Below, piece after piece: positions 20,126-30,560 of a DNA stretch of 64,000 bases (within the stretch, counting starts at the first letter, position 1; every line of letters begins with the position of its first letter). Source of the stretch: Effrenium voratum (lineage: Eukaryota > Sar > Dinophyceae > Suessiales > Symbiodiniaceae); contig CAUJNA010001618.1 in assembly GCA_963377175.1 (NCBI GenBank), positions 1-64,000 of the forward strand. Direction: 5' to 3'. Under the pieces are notes generated by a model that was not told where the DNA came from, made no database searches, and worked only from the letters and a program-made list of their open reading frames with translations. The position numbers and the translations under genes were made by a program.

Positions 20126-20375
20126 TGCAAGCCGAGGGAGTGTTCTAGTGGCTTGTCTACTTCTGAGACTACTGGGTTAACACCAAACTGCGGGATTCGT
20201 CCAACAGGATGACAAACACGCCGACAACCTCAGCAGCACGCGCGCGCCCTAAGCAGGCTTGTCTTGCCCGAGCGGGCGCTTCAGGCGTGCTTGCTGTCAA
20301 TTGTTTTTCCGCACACCAGGCTACGTCCAGTCTGTTGTTGCTGGGAACAGCTTTCTGGAGCACTTTTTGCTCGCG
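20126..20375. other. No gene seen
   Basis: About 250 bp between two minus-strand genes; no motif recognised. Confidence 0.4.
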
Positions 20376-20936
20376 CTAATCTACATGAAAGCCAGCAGGA
20401 TCTACAAACTCGTCTGGAACAAAGAGCGAGCCCTCAAAACCGTCGATCACAAAAAGTAGCAGGATGCCTTCACTGCCGCCCCGCGCCTCCTCAAGAAGAT
20501 TTTGAGAGAATAAGCCAACGTCAAGCCGGCTTGCCGCGGCTGCCAGGAAGCGCGCTGCCCTCCGCGCGCGCGCAGGAAACTCACGCGCGGCCGCGTCGAG
20601 GTAGATAACATCCTCGTAGTCCATGTCCGCCAAGTGGACGGCAACATTCCAGTCTCCCGCCGCCGGCCGCAGCGCCCAGTGACGTAACGCCGCCGCCTCG
20701 TAGTTCTCGCATGGCCAAGATGCCCACTGCAGTGCTGCGCGAGTAGGCTCCATCAACAGAGGCCACTGCAAGACCTCTTGGGTCAGGGGTCGCAGCCGCG
20801 CTTGCAGCTCCGACAGCCTTCTCAGACGCTTTTCCTGTCCGGCTCCGCAGCGTAGCCAGGCAGCGCCGTCTGCTGCTGACAACCAGCCCAGAATTGCCCC
20901 GCGCAGAATCTCCGGCAGCCCCTGCAAGGCGGTCAT
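20376..20936 (-). CDS. Unidentified protein, weak F-box-like start
   Basis: Frame of 186 aa from the ATG at 20,936. The N-terminus (LPEILRGAILGWLSAADGAAW, slightly longer in the frame) has the LP...IL..LS..D spacing of an F-box, which in full proteins recruits substrates to SCF ubiquitin ligases. The rest is Leu/Ala/Arg-rich helix and an acidic DMDYEDVIYLD segment. No catalytic motif is seen. The composition resembles the neighbouring gene at 21.2-22.5 kb, also on the minus strand. The F-box reading is tentative. Confidence 0.35.
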   Translation of the reverse strand: MTALQGLPEILRGAILGWLSAADGAAWLRCGAGQEKRLRRLSELQARLRPLTQEVLQWPLLMEPTRAALQWASWPCENYEAAALRHWALRPAAGDWNVAVHLADMDYEDVIYLDAAAREFPARARRAARFLAAAASRLDVGLFSQNLLEEARGGSEGILLLFVIDGFEGSLFVPDEFVDPAGFHVD

Positions 20937-21186
20937 GCTGGGCTTCTACACGCGTGCTTACAGGTGCTTGAGCCAGTGTTTCCTTGCCCTTACCTTTCTG
21001 CGAATAACACCTGCACCGACACCCCAAGCGCCTCCGAACTGCATGTGCCGGGCAACACTCACGCCCATGCGCCGAATCCTTTTTTACGCCGCATTCCTTA
21101 CTGTTGCAAGGCTCTCTGTCTAAGAATGCAAGCTAGGGCCGTCTCTGTGCTTTCGCCGGCCCCGTGGTGTTCCTTGCGCTGGCCCT

Positions 21187-22488
21187 TCACTCCTGCGGGA
21201 GCGGCTGCCCCTGCTGCGCGGCCCAGAAGCCCTTGCCCGCCGCGATGATGTCCTGCATGCGGTGCGCCACCGCATCCCGTGCCTCTGCTTTGGCCGGCAG
21301 CTTCTTCACTTTGACCCCAAAGGCCTCCCTCACTTCGACAGGCACATAGTTCAGGTGCTTGGCAAAGTCTTCCTGCGTCGCTGCCGCGCTCTTCAAAACC
21401 TCCTTGAAAAGCTGCCACTCCCCTTCCGCAGATGGAATTTCAGAGAGTTGCCATTTGCTCAAGACCTCTGTCTGCTCTTCGTCGGGGTCTTCTGGCTCCG
21501 GCGAGTCCACCAGTACCTCTGCGCTCGCGGGCTTAGCCTTGTCCTTGCCCTTCTGCTTGCCCCGCTGCTTCTTGTCCGCCTTCTTCTTGTCACGCTCCTT
21601 CGCTGCCTCCTTCGTCTTCTGCTTCTTCTTTTTCTTTTTCTTCTCTTCGGAGGATGTGGAGTCGTGCCGCTGCCCGCTCTCCTGACTCGAGTCCTCCTTG
21701 TCGGTCGCCTCCTCGTCCTCGCTGTCCGCCGCAGACGAGTCCTCGAGCTTGGGCTTCTTCCTCTTGCGCGTCAGCGACTGCTCGGAGAGCAGGCTCGCCG
21801 CCGCCGCCTCCAACAGCGCCCTGTAGCGCTTTGCCGTAGGCTTCTTCTTGAACGCGCCCGCCGCCACTGCCGCCTCCTTCTCCGTGTTCATCTGCTACGC
21901 CCACTCCTCCATATACTGCGCCAGCGCCATCTGCTCCAGCGCGCTGGCCCCCAGCACAAACATGCGTGCCGCGCAGAGCACCATGCGGCGGGCCTCCTTG
22001 ATTTTCGCTTCCGGGTCGTTCGTCAGGAAGTCGAGGTAGTTGGCGACGTGCTCGGCCGCCTTCGCGACGTCCTTCTCCGTCTCGTCGTCCTTGTTGAAAA
22101 AGCAGCACGCCTCCACGAACTTGGCTCCCTCGCCCTCGCGCAGGCGCTCCACGAAGCCGGCGCCGAACTTTTCCAGGGCGAGGTTGTCCTTCAGATATTC
22201 AGCCGCGTGCGCCACGCACGCGCCCTCCTCCGACAGATAGGTAGGCATTCGCCCGAGCGCCTCGCAGTTTGCGGAGGACCGCGACTTTGCCAGGCGCGCG
22301 GGCTTCAGCAGATCCTGTTCTGTCTTTGCTCCTTTGGCTCTGGGGATCCACAGGAAGTTGCCCGCGCTGTCCGGAAAGGGCCGCAGCACGCTCTTGGCGA
22401 AGTGGCTGTAGAAGGGCACGGCGTTCTGCGTCTGCGTCTCGCCCGCTCCTCGCCGACTCTTCTTTACAGCTCGGGCGCTCTTCTGCAT
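21187..22488 (-). CDS. Unidentified two-part gene with one in-frame TAG
   Basis: The frame opens with the ATG at 22,488 and runs 197 codons through a helical domain (EHVANYLDFLTNDPEAKIKE) to EEWA, then TAG (21,895-21,897), CAG, ATG, and continues in the same frame for 234 codons: a Lys/Glu/Ser-rich disordered stretch with a run of nine lysines, then a conserved-looking C-terminal segment (KHLNYVPVEVREAFGVKVKK). The frame stays open either side, so this is either one gene of about 433 codons with a recent nonsense change or readthrough, or two adjacent genes. The Lys-rich part suggests nucleic-acid binding or nuclear location. Family not recognised. Confidence 0.45.
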
Positions 22489-23067
22489 GGCGCCGGAAAA
22501 AGGCCGCGCTCCTAACGACTGGCCTGCTGCTTCCTACTTGTTCTCGATGGCTGCGGGATTCGGCTCTACACTAACTGACGCACAGCGCTCTGCAGCCGTT
22601 CCGCGTTCGGTCTGCGGACGTGCTCGCACTTTTTCTCGCCAGCGCTCTCTCTGTCTCGTGACCCGAGCTGCGCCTTATCCGGGCGAGCTGGCTTAGTTGA
22701 AACATCGACGCTCGCGCCTCTTTGTCGCGAGCTCGACCGGTCAGACCTTGACTCTACAAGTTGCGAAACCGTCTCTGCGCCTCGTGCCGGCCCCGCAGTT
22801 ACTGGCGCTGGCTGGCTGTTTTTTGCCGCCGCTCTACATTGCCGGGAAGGTCGCCGACAAGGCGCTGAACTCAAAGATTGAGGCGCTCTTGGCTTCGCCG
22901 CGTTCACACCTCAGGCGCGCGCGGCTACTGGACTGCTCCGCCGCGTTGAGGCGAGCGCCCGTTGGAGCAGAGCTAAGAAGGACTGCGGCTGACAATCGGC
23001 TTGAGCCAAAAAGCACTTGTTGGAAGCAGCGTCTGATTAATGGCGGGATGAACAACCTTTTTCTCCT
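22489..23067. other. No gene seen
   Basis: GC-rich sequence upstream of the minus-strand gene; short frames only. A 12-nt match to the 3' end of the dinoflagellate spliced leader lies at about 22,999-23,010 on the minus strand, but is too short to use. Confidence 0.4.
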
Positions 23068-25111
23068 CTTCGAGACAAGCATATGACTACTGGCAGGATC
23101 AACCAGGTTGTTTGCTTTTGTTTCTTTCTTCTCGTTCTTTTCTTTTCTTTCTTTCCTTTTCCAGTTTTTTCTTTTCTAATTCTCTTCTTTTTTCAATATG
23201 ATTTGTTGCGACTTTTCCGAGAAGAAATTTCGTCGTTGTTGCGGAATGTTCCGCGTTTCGTTTCATTTTTTCTTTCGTTTTCCGTTTTTCTCTCTTTGAG
23301 ACAAGCATATGACTACTGGCAGGATCAACCAGGTTGTTTACTTTTGTTTTCTTTCTTCTCGTTCTTTTCTTTCTTTCTTTCCTTTTCCAGTTTTTTCTTT
23401 TCTAATTCTCTTCTTTTTTCAATATGATTTGTTGCGACTTTTCCGAGAAGAAATTTCGTCGTTGTTGCGGAATGTTCCGCGTTTCGTTTCATTTTTTCTT
23501 TCGTTTTCCGTTTTTCTCTCTTTGAGACAAGCATATGACTACTGGCAGGATCAACCAGGTTGTTTACTTTCGTTTTCTTTCTTCTCGTTCTGTTCTTTTC
23601 TTTCTTTCCTTTTCTTTTCTTTTTTCTCAGTTCTTTCTTTTCTAATTGTCTTCCTTTTTCAAAATGATTTGTTGGTATCTTTTCGAGAAGAAATTTCGTT
23701 GTTGTTGCGGAATGTTCCGCGTTTTGTTTCATTTTTTTCTTTCGTTTTCCGTTTTTCTCTCTTTGAGACAAGCATATGACTACTGGCAGGATCAACCAGG
23801 TTGTTTACTTTCGTTTTCTTTCTTCTCAGTTCTTTCTATTTTTTTAAAATGATTTGTTGCTACTTTTTCGAGAAGAAATTTCATTGTTGTTGCGGAATGT
23901 TCCGCGTTTCGTTTCATTTTTTCTTTCGTTTTCCGTTTTTCTCTCTTTGAGACAAGCATATGACTACTGGCAGGATCAACCAGGTTGTTTACTTTTGTTT
24001 TTTCTCTTCTCGTTCTTTTCTTTCTTTCCTTTTCTTTTCTTTTTTCTCAGTTCTTTCTTTTCTAATTAATTGTCTTCCTTTTTCAAAATGATTTGTTGGT
24101 ATCTTTTCGAGAAGAAATTTCGTTGTTGCTGCGGAATGTTCCGCGTTTCGTTTCATTTGTTCTTTCGTTTTCCGTTTTTCTTTCTTTGAGACAAGCATAT
24201 GACTACTGGCAGGATCAACCAGGTTGTTTACTTTCGTTTTCTTTCTTCTCGTTCTGTTCTTTTCTTTCTTTTCTTTTCTTTCCTTTTTTCTCAGTTCTTT
24301 CTTTTCTAATTCTCTTCTTTTTTCAAAATGATTTGTTGCTAGTTTTTCGAGAAGAAATTTCGTTGTTATTGCGGAATGTTCCGCGTTTCGTTTCATTTTT
24401 TCTTTCGTTTTCCTTTTTTCTTTCTTTGAGACAAGCATATGATTACTGGCAGGATCAACCAGGTTGTTTACTGTTGTTTTCTTTCTTCTTGTTCTTTTCT
24501 TTTTCTTCTTTCCTTTTCTTTTCTTTTTTCTCATTTTTTTTCCAAATGATTTGGAAGAAATTTCGTTGTTGTTGCGGAATGTTCCGCGTTTCGTTTCATT
24601 TTTCCTTTTCGTTTTCCGTTTTCTTTCTTTGAGACAAGCATATGACTACTGGCAGGATCAACCAGGTTGTTTACCTTTGTTTTCTTTCTTCTTGTTCTTT
24701 TCTTTTTCTTCTTTCCTTTTCTTTTCTTTTTTCTCAATTTTTTCTTTCTTTCCAAATGATTTGGTGCTATTTTTTCGAGAAGAAATTTCGTTGTTGCTGC
24801 GGAATGTTCTGCGTTTCGTTTCATTTTTCCTTTTCGTTTTCCGTTTTCTTTCTTTGAGACAAGCATATGACTACTGGCAGGATCAACCAGGTTGTTTACT
24901 TTTGTTTTCTTTCTTCTCGTTCTTTTTTTGTCTTTCTTTCCTTTTCTTTTCTTTTTTCTCAGTTCTTTCTTTTCTAATTCTCTTCTTTTTTCAATATGAT
25001 TTGTTGCAACGTTTTTGAAAAGGAATTTTCGTTTCATTTTTTCTTTCGTTTTCCGTTTTTCTTTCTCTGAGACAAGCATATGACTACTGGCAGGATTAAC
25101 CAGCTTGCTGG
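23068..25111 (-). repeat. Ten-copy tandem array carrying the 5' end of 18S rRNA
   Basis: Ten units, each containing on the minus strand the first ~42 nt of eukaryotic 18S rRNA (AACCTGGTTGATCCTGCCAG continuing to CTTGTCTCAAAG). The 'gagacaagc' of each lies at 23,072, 23,298, 23,524, 23,765, 23,949, 24,188, 24,428, 24,631, 24,856 and 25,069, so periods are 184-241 bp. After the rRNA start the unit is purine-rich on the minus strand, with a conserved 'ggaacattccgcaa' palindrome, and does not continue into 18S. The first unit's flank is unique and the last decays ('ggattaaccagcttgc'). Lys/Glu-rich and Phe/Ser-rich frames across the array are by-products. Confidence 0.9.
23294..23335 (-). rRNA. 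18S rRNA 5'-terminal fragment (representative)
   Basis: Best-preserved example of the ten fragments: 42 nt identical to the universal start of eukaryotic small-subunit rRNA as I know it, including the conserved AGTCATATGCTTGTCTC. It stops abruptly at CAAAG, after which normal 18S would read ATTAAGCC. Not a functional rRNA gene. Confidence 0.85.
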
Positions 25112-25229
25112 CCATCGTGAGCGGCGTTGGCTGTGTGTGTGTTCCCCCTAAGAAAGGGGGAAACTAAAGGGGGTCGATCGACCCTAAACCCGGTGAGGTT
25201 GAGGAATGGGTGGCCAGGGGTGGGTCAAC

Positions 25230-25286
25230 CGCTTAACGCGCGGCGCGCGCCGCCCGCGACGCTCTGCGTCGAGGCGCGCGCCCCAC
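25230..25286. repeat. GC-rich hairpin next to a telomere-type array
   Basis: Nested inverted repeat: the inner stem CGACGC-TCT-GCGTCG (25,257-25,271) lies within GGCGCGCGCC arms (25,242-25,251 and 25,273-25,282). It abuts the (CCCTAAA) array and is preceded by a G-run motif (about 25,208-25,224). An equivalent at 29,153-29,192 has CGACCC-TTT-GGGTCG. Confidence 0.8.
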
Positions 25287-25332
25287 CCCTAAACCCTAAA
25301 CCCTAAACCCTAAACCCTAAACCCTAAACCCT
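25287..25332. repeat. Interstitial telomere-type array (CCCTAAA)n
   Basis: About 6.5 uninterrupted units of CCCTAAA, the plant and dinoflagellate telomere sequence read from the C-rich strand, ending in a CCCTACA variant. It lies internally in the window, so it is an interstitial array. Confidence 0.95.
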
Positions 25333-25339
25333 ACACAGG

Positions 25340-26362
25340 CGAGCATGCCTTTGGCCATATACATGGGCATGCGAGCCTCCGGGCTCCGAGGTCAAGCCGA
25401 GACGCCGTTGCAAACCTGAGGGCCTGCTAGGGTCAAGCCTAGCAGGACAACCGCTGTGCGGCTCTGCAAGTGGCACGACGACCCACACCCTCTGGCGCAG
25501 CCAGTATAGGATTACCCAAAACCGTACACCTTTTCCATGTGGGGGTCGGTTTGTGCACTGTTGATAACTTTTGCATACGGGTAATAGCGGGGACCTGCCC
25601 CGGCTGGGGGGGGGTACACGCCGCGCAAAAGGACTTTTTGTAGGTCGCTTCTTGCACTGCTGATAACTTTTGCATATGGGCAATAGCGGGGACCTGGCCC
25701 GGCTGGGGGGGGGTACACGCCAAGCACAAGGAGCCTTGCAGGTCCTTTCTTGCGCTGCTGATAACTTTTGCATACGGGCAAAAAAAAAGGGGACCTGCCC
25801 CGGCTGGGGGGGGGTACACGCCAAGCACGAGGAGCCTTGCAGACAACATCAACGCGTGCTTGGCCCATGCGTGTTTGGGCAGCCGGTCTTGGTGCCTCGG
25901 CAACTCCACGCTTTGCAGCATGACCCTGGCGGCCACCTTGCAGACGCTGAGGATTATGTAGACGCCGTCTACATGGTACTTGCCGCCGCAGCCCACGCCC
26001 AGGCAAACGCAGCGTGCGACGCGCTCGTGTCGAACCCGCCCCGCGGATCAGGTAGACGGCGTCTACGTGGCGCTTGGCGGCCTGCGCAAGCCTGGGTAAC
26101 TCCATGCACTGTGTCGTCCGCCCGCCTTGTGGACGCTGAGGATTATGTAGACGCCGTCTACATGGTACTTGCCGCCGCAGCCAGCACCCGTGCCAGCGCA
26201 ACGCTTTGCAGCGCGACCCACGCCTGCGAGCGCAACGCTTTGCAGCGCGACCCCCGCCTGCGCAGGCAAGACGTTTAGCGAGGCAGGCAGCTGGCAGCCC
26301 AGCTGCTTCAGACGGCGCCACGTTGGCTTGGAACCCGTTCAAGGGTTCCACCTCGAATGGAA
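25340..26362. repeat. Subtelomere-like block, inverted copy at 39.4-40.65 kb
   Basis: Between two telomere-type arrays. It includes a roughly 105-bp unit repeated three times (25,551-25,850, with 'gataacttttgcata' and 'ggggacctg'), then several near-palindromes GTAGACGSCGTCTAC with 'catggtacttgccgccgcag', then 'cgcaacgctttgcagcgcga' repeats and a hairpin-like end ('gaacccgttcaagggttcca'). The same order, reversed, occupies 39,402-40,650. No gene. Confidence 0.75.
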
Positions 26363-26509
26363 CCCTAAACCCTAAAAGTCTTTACCTTGGGTGGCTGGGG
26401 CGGGCGAACTTGGCTACGCAAGGCGAGCGGCTTGGGGGATTTTATCCCCGAGCGAGCAACCACATCTGCACACCCTAAACCCTAAACCCTAAACCCTACA
26501 CCCTAAACC
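26363..26509. repeat. Telomere-type repeats with spacer module
   Basis: Two CCCTAAA units at 26,363-26,376, then a G-run module ('gggtggctggggcggg') and a small hairpin (GGGGATTTTATCCCC, about 26,436-26,450), then five units at 26,473-26,509. Same order of parts as at 25.2 and 29.1 kb. Confidence 0.85.
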
Positions 26510-26825
26510 ACAATCTCTTCTATGTATATTTAAACCTTAATGGGGCTGTGGAACCGTAATGTCCCCCCCCCTGGGGCTTTCCATTGGGCACTGGGCCTTC
26601 TGAGACCTCGAAAGGTGTGTTAGAGCTTCCAAAACAAGCTTTTGCTCCATTTTTGTCCAGGAACTCCTATCCCTGGCTGGCAATCCCTGATCCCTGGCCT
26701 CTGGGAGCTTCCTGGAGCTCTCCGCATGGCCAATCCGCTTTAAGTAGCAAAATAACTTTCCGTGGGCTCTCCCAGAAAAGGATTTCTATTCAAGGTCTCA
26801 GGAACCCTTCTTCTCCTCCCAGCCT
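26510..26825. other. No gene seen
   Basis: Unique-looking sequence between telomere-type repeats and a tandem repeat; short frames only. Confidence 0.4.
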
Positions 26826-27400
26826 CTGATAAACTGTTCATATGGCGCAAATCTGGGCCATTGGGCTTGGCCAGCCGCTGATAAACCGTTCATACGGCGC
26901 AATGTAAAAATGGCCATCCAGGCTCAAAATGTAAAGATCTGGTCATTTGGCTGCTTTCTGGGCTTGGCCAGGCGCAATGTAAAAATGGCAATCCAAGCTC
27001 AAAATGCAAAGATCTGGTCATTTGGCTCCTTTCTGGGCTTGGCCAGCCGCTGGTAAACTGTTCAAAAAAGGCCATCCAAGCTCAAAATGTAAAGATCTTG
27101 TCACTTGGCTCCTTTCTGCTAAACTGTTCATACGGCGCAACGCAAAACTGGCCACCAAGGCTCCTTTCTGGGCTTGGCGCAATGTAAAAATGGCTATCCA
27201 GGCTGAAAATGTAAAGATCTTGTTACTTGGCTCCTTTCTGGGCTTGGCCAGCCGCTGATACTTCATACGGCGCAATGCAAAAATGGTCATCCAAGCTCAA
27301 AATGTAAAGATCTGGTCATTTTGCTCCTTTTTGGGCTTGGCCAGCTGCTGATAAACTGTTCATGTGGCGCAATGCTTGAAATGCAGAGATCTTGTAATTT
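26826..27400. repeat. Degenerate tandem repeat, 70-120 bp
   Basis: Five to six imperfect units with 'gttcatacggcgcaatg', 'aaaatgtaaagatctggtca' and 'tttctgggcttggccag'. Units vary by deletion of one or other part. Frames on both strands are by-products. Confidence 0.8.
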
Positions 27401-27706
27401 GTTGCTTTTTAAAGAGCTCCACGCAATAGCCCGTCCAAATCTAAAAGATCTGGCCTTGGTGTGCTTCAAAGAGCTCCAATCGCCGACTTCCCGGGTCTGG
27501 GCTATGTTTCAATTTCCTCTTGTGGAGCAAGATAAAATAAGCAGCCGGGCTTGCGATGACTTCCAGGGTTAGGGAGTTTTCTCACTCGACGCCCGTCTTG
27601 AAATTTGGAGAAACTAACGAATTTTCCTATGTTGCGGGTAACCAATCTGGGTGGGTGGGAAAGCTAACAAAAAAATATCCTCAATCCATTTGATATACCC
27701 TCTAGA
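27401..27706. other. No gene seen
   Basis: A/T-richer sequence between the tandem repeat and the longest telomere-type array. No motif recognised. Confidence 0.4.
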
Positions 27707-27790
27707 CCCTAAACCCTAAACCCTAAACCCTAAACCCCAAACCCCAAACCCTAAACCCTAAACCCTAAACCCTAAACCCCAAACCCTAAA
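27707..27790. repeat. Longest interstitial telomere-type array
   Basis: About 12 units, mostly CCCTAAA with several CCCCAAA variants, the degeneration expected of an old interstitial array. Confidence 0.95.
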
Positions 27791-28035
27791 CTAAAGCTCG
27801 CGATGTTGTCCCGCTCGCCTAGAGCGTCGTAGCATCGCGAGCGCAGGGCGCGCTTAGCGACCCGGCTGCGTCTAGCTCCTGACAAGGCGAGCAGGAAGAG
27901 TTAGCTTCCTGCTCCGTCCTCGCTCTTGATGCGCTCATAAGAGGTGACCTGTGCTGACAGCACTAGAATGGAGCGGTAGCTCCTATATTCTAGTACCCTA
28001 AAACCTAAGGTCCCGGACCCTAACAGATACCGGAA
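27791..28035. other. No gene seen
   Basis: GC-rich segment containing the inverted pair 'gctcgcgatg' / 'catcgcgagc' (about 27,796-27,842), then unique sequence. Confidence 0.4.
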
Positions 28036-28745
28036 GTTTTCTTTTGAGAGATGAGCCTCCTTGCAAGGGCCTTGATAAAACGGCCATTGGCCTTGACCGT
28101 TGGCCTTGATAAAATGGCCATTGGCCTTGATAAAATGGCCACTGGCCTTGATTTTTGTATAAACTCTAGTAAAGAACGATCACTTCCAGGGCCAGCTCCA
28201 AAATGCCGCTTTTGAGGCTTCAAATGGCAAATTCTCTACCTTTGAGCTAACATGTTTCATCTTTAAATAAACTCTAGCACAGAACGGCCACTTCCAGGGC
28301 CAGCTCCAAAATGTTGCTTTTGGAGCTCCAAGTGGCCCATTCTCCGCATTTGAGCTCTAATAAAGAACGGCCACTTCTCGCTTTTGGAGCTCCAAGTGGC
28401 CAATTCTCCGCATTTGAGCTAAAATGGGTCATTTTGCAATAAACTCTAATAACGAACGGCCACTTCCAGGGCCAGCTCCAAAATGTCGCTTTTGGAGCTC
28501 TAAATGGCAAATTCTCACATTTGAGCTACAATGCGCCATTTTATATAAACTCAATAAAGAACGGCCGCTTCCAAGGCCAGCTCCAAAATGTCGCTTTCGG
28601 AGCTCCAAAGTATCAATTTTATATGAACTCTAGTAAAGAACGGCCGCTTCCAGGGCCAGCTCTCAAAATGTCGCTTTTTGAGCTCCGAACACTCTAGCAC
28701 AGAACTGCCATTTCCAGGGCCAGCTCCAAGATGTCGCTTTTGGAG
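28036..28745. repeat. Degenerate tandem repeat, ~95-110 bp
   Basis: About seven units with 'aactctagnanagaacggcc', 'acttccagggccagctccaa' and 'aatgtcgcttttggagctc' (near 28,155, 28,267, 28,350, 28,440, 28,550, 28,625, 28,690). Some units lack one part. No coding capacity supported. Confidence 0.8.
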
Positions 28746-29093
28746 CTTTTCGGGGCTAGGCGGCCTCGGTCGCGACCGCCGATCGCGGTCGCCCCGGCCG
28801 TGGCCTGGCCTGTGGCCCCAAACGAGGTTTCGTTGTCGCGTAATCTTCTACAAGCAAGAGCGAGAGCGTGTCAAAAAAGTAGCGCGGCTAGGTCTAGCGC
28901 GCGCTGTTGCAGTGCCCAGAATTGTGGCGAGCAAAAAGCCGACTTGTCCTCGCGTAGGCGCCTGCCCTTCGCGCTGCGCGGCAGCGCCCCTGGAGCGCCG
29001 CGGCGGCGGCCAGGACTGTCCACTGCGAAGTTGGTCTCTTTTGTCGCGATCGAGCGCTTCCTTAACACTTGCCCGCCGGGCTTCCAAGTAAAA
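28746..29093. other. No gene seen
   Basis: GC-rich; one palindromic stretch ('ggtcgcgaccgccgatcgcggtcg', in part) near 28,765. Frames are short and shared by both strands. Confidence 0.4.
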
Positions 29094-29234
29094 CCCTAAA
29101 CCCTAAAAGAGTTTAGTTTGGGTGGTATTGGGGTGGGTTGAAGCAGCCGCCTCGGCGCGCCGCCCCGCGACCCTTTGGGTCGAGGCGCGCCGCTTCCAAG
29201 GTGAAACCCTAAACCCTAAACCCTAAACCCTAAA
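29094..29234. repeat. Telomere-type repeats with GC-rich hairpin
   Basis: Two CCCTAAA units (29,094-29,107), a G-run module ('gggtggtattggggtggg'), a hairpin with inner stem CGACCC-TTT-GGGTCG (29,168-29,182) in CGGCGCGCC/GGCGCGCCG arms, then four units (29,207-29,234). Same order of parts as 25.2-25.33 kb. Confidence 0.85.
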
Positions 29235-29394
29235 CATAATTCTAACTTCTAAGTATATATTTAAGAGTTGGTCCATAATGTGCGTGCTCTTCCCGAGGCT
29301 TCGTTTTCGGCTCCGCGCGCTTCCCGCAGGCTGCTAAATCTGCCTCGCCACTCAAATCTAAGATCGGGGCTAAAATCGCAAAATTTGCCACGCG

Positions 29395-30560
29395 CTAAAT
29401 TTGCGCGCTTTTCCGGCTGGGGCCTTCACCACATGCCGGGCAGTTGGGTGAGCAATTGGAGACCTTGCTATATCTCTCCTCCGTAACAATTGCCCCTGCG
29501 AGATGGGTGTGCACGGCCCCAACATCTTGGACGCTCGACAGCTTGCCAATGACTAACCGAGTCGTGTCCCAGTCAATATCAAGGTCACGCGCCACACCTT
29601 TCCTTGATCCAAGTTCAGTTGACACGCACTGACCCCACGCAACAAGGATGCAATCCCGAAGAAGCAACCAATCGTCTTCACGAAGATGCACTTTGGGCCT
29701 CGAAGAGGAATGAAGGAAGCCCTCACCGTCAACTGTCAAGTCAACACTGGCCAGGTATGCACGCAAGGCAGTCAACGGACCGAATGGAACGCCCGGATGT
29801 TCAATGTCCCCAGACAAAACTCCAAGTGCAAACGACCAAGCTTGGTCATTGCTCCAAAGCGATCTCCTGAGCATACGGATCTGCATAAACAAGGCACAGA
29901 GCAAGGGGTCGACCTCCGGGTCGCGCAAGAACAGTGCCGTTTTACGGTGCGCCCAATGATGAGCATGGCACAAAGCTGTACAGACCTGGTCTCGGAGATG
30001 CTGAAAATGCTTTGCACCAATGTAAGTGATTTCGGAACACGCCAGGGCAGCCTGAAGCACACCTGCTTTGACCAAGCGGATTTTTTCCTTAATCTCGATC
30101 GGCAACTGCTCAATTTTTCGAAGACGAGGAATCGCGGCCTCAAACCTAGCAATCTGGACAGCATTACGAGGGCGTTTGATATATGTCATGGGAGCTCCAA
30201 GACTCTTCCCATGCTGCTGCCTCTTCCATGCTACCTGAGGACGGCCATTTGACGGCACATTAACCGTCCAGGTCCAAGATTTTTTGGCATCAATCTGAAG
30301 TGCAAGCTCATCCTGTAACCGCAAAGTTTCTTGAACAGCTTGTTCAAAGAGAGGCCGACAATTGGACGTAAGGTCAAGATTGTCAACAAACACCGTGGCG
30401 ATGACTTTACCATCTCCGCCACCTCCATTCAACAGCTTGATCCTATGCAGCCAAAAAGCGCCAAAAACCGCTGACGTGAGCACACTCAAGGGATCACCTT
30501 CTGGGACCCCTGTTTGGGAAGTGAATCCCCGGGAGAGACTTCCTTGTACTCGCAAATGCC
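29395..30560 (-). pseudogene. LINE reverse transcriptase, 3' fragment of a second LINE
   Basis: The minus-strand frame has the RT motif B region (SQTGVPEGDPLSVLTSAVF), motif C as VFVDNLDLTSN (DD replaced by DN), a long thumb/connection region, and the start of a Cys cluster (NCSPNCPACGE) before the frame leaves at 29,395. Non-LTR retrotransposon RTs have this order. Motifs 0-A are missing, so it is truncated at both ends. Upstream it is joined in frame to the RNase H of the next LINE at about 30,560, making a chimeric open frame without biological unity. Confidence 0.65.

Noticed and set aside
22999..23010. Dinoflagellate spliced-leader relict (TTTTGGCTCAAG, minus strand)
   Set aside because: Only the last 12 nt match, the preceding bases do not, and similar 'ttttggctc' strings occur in the 45.8-kb repeat by chance. 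The match at about 11,110 is even shorter.
23325..24534. Lys/Glu-rich and Phe/Ser-rich frames across the 18S-fragment array
   Set aside because: They arise from purine/pyrimidine asymmetry in the tandem units and differ from unit to unit.
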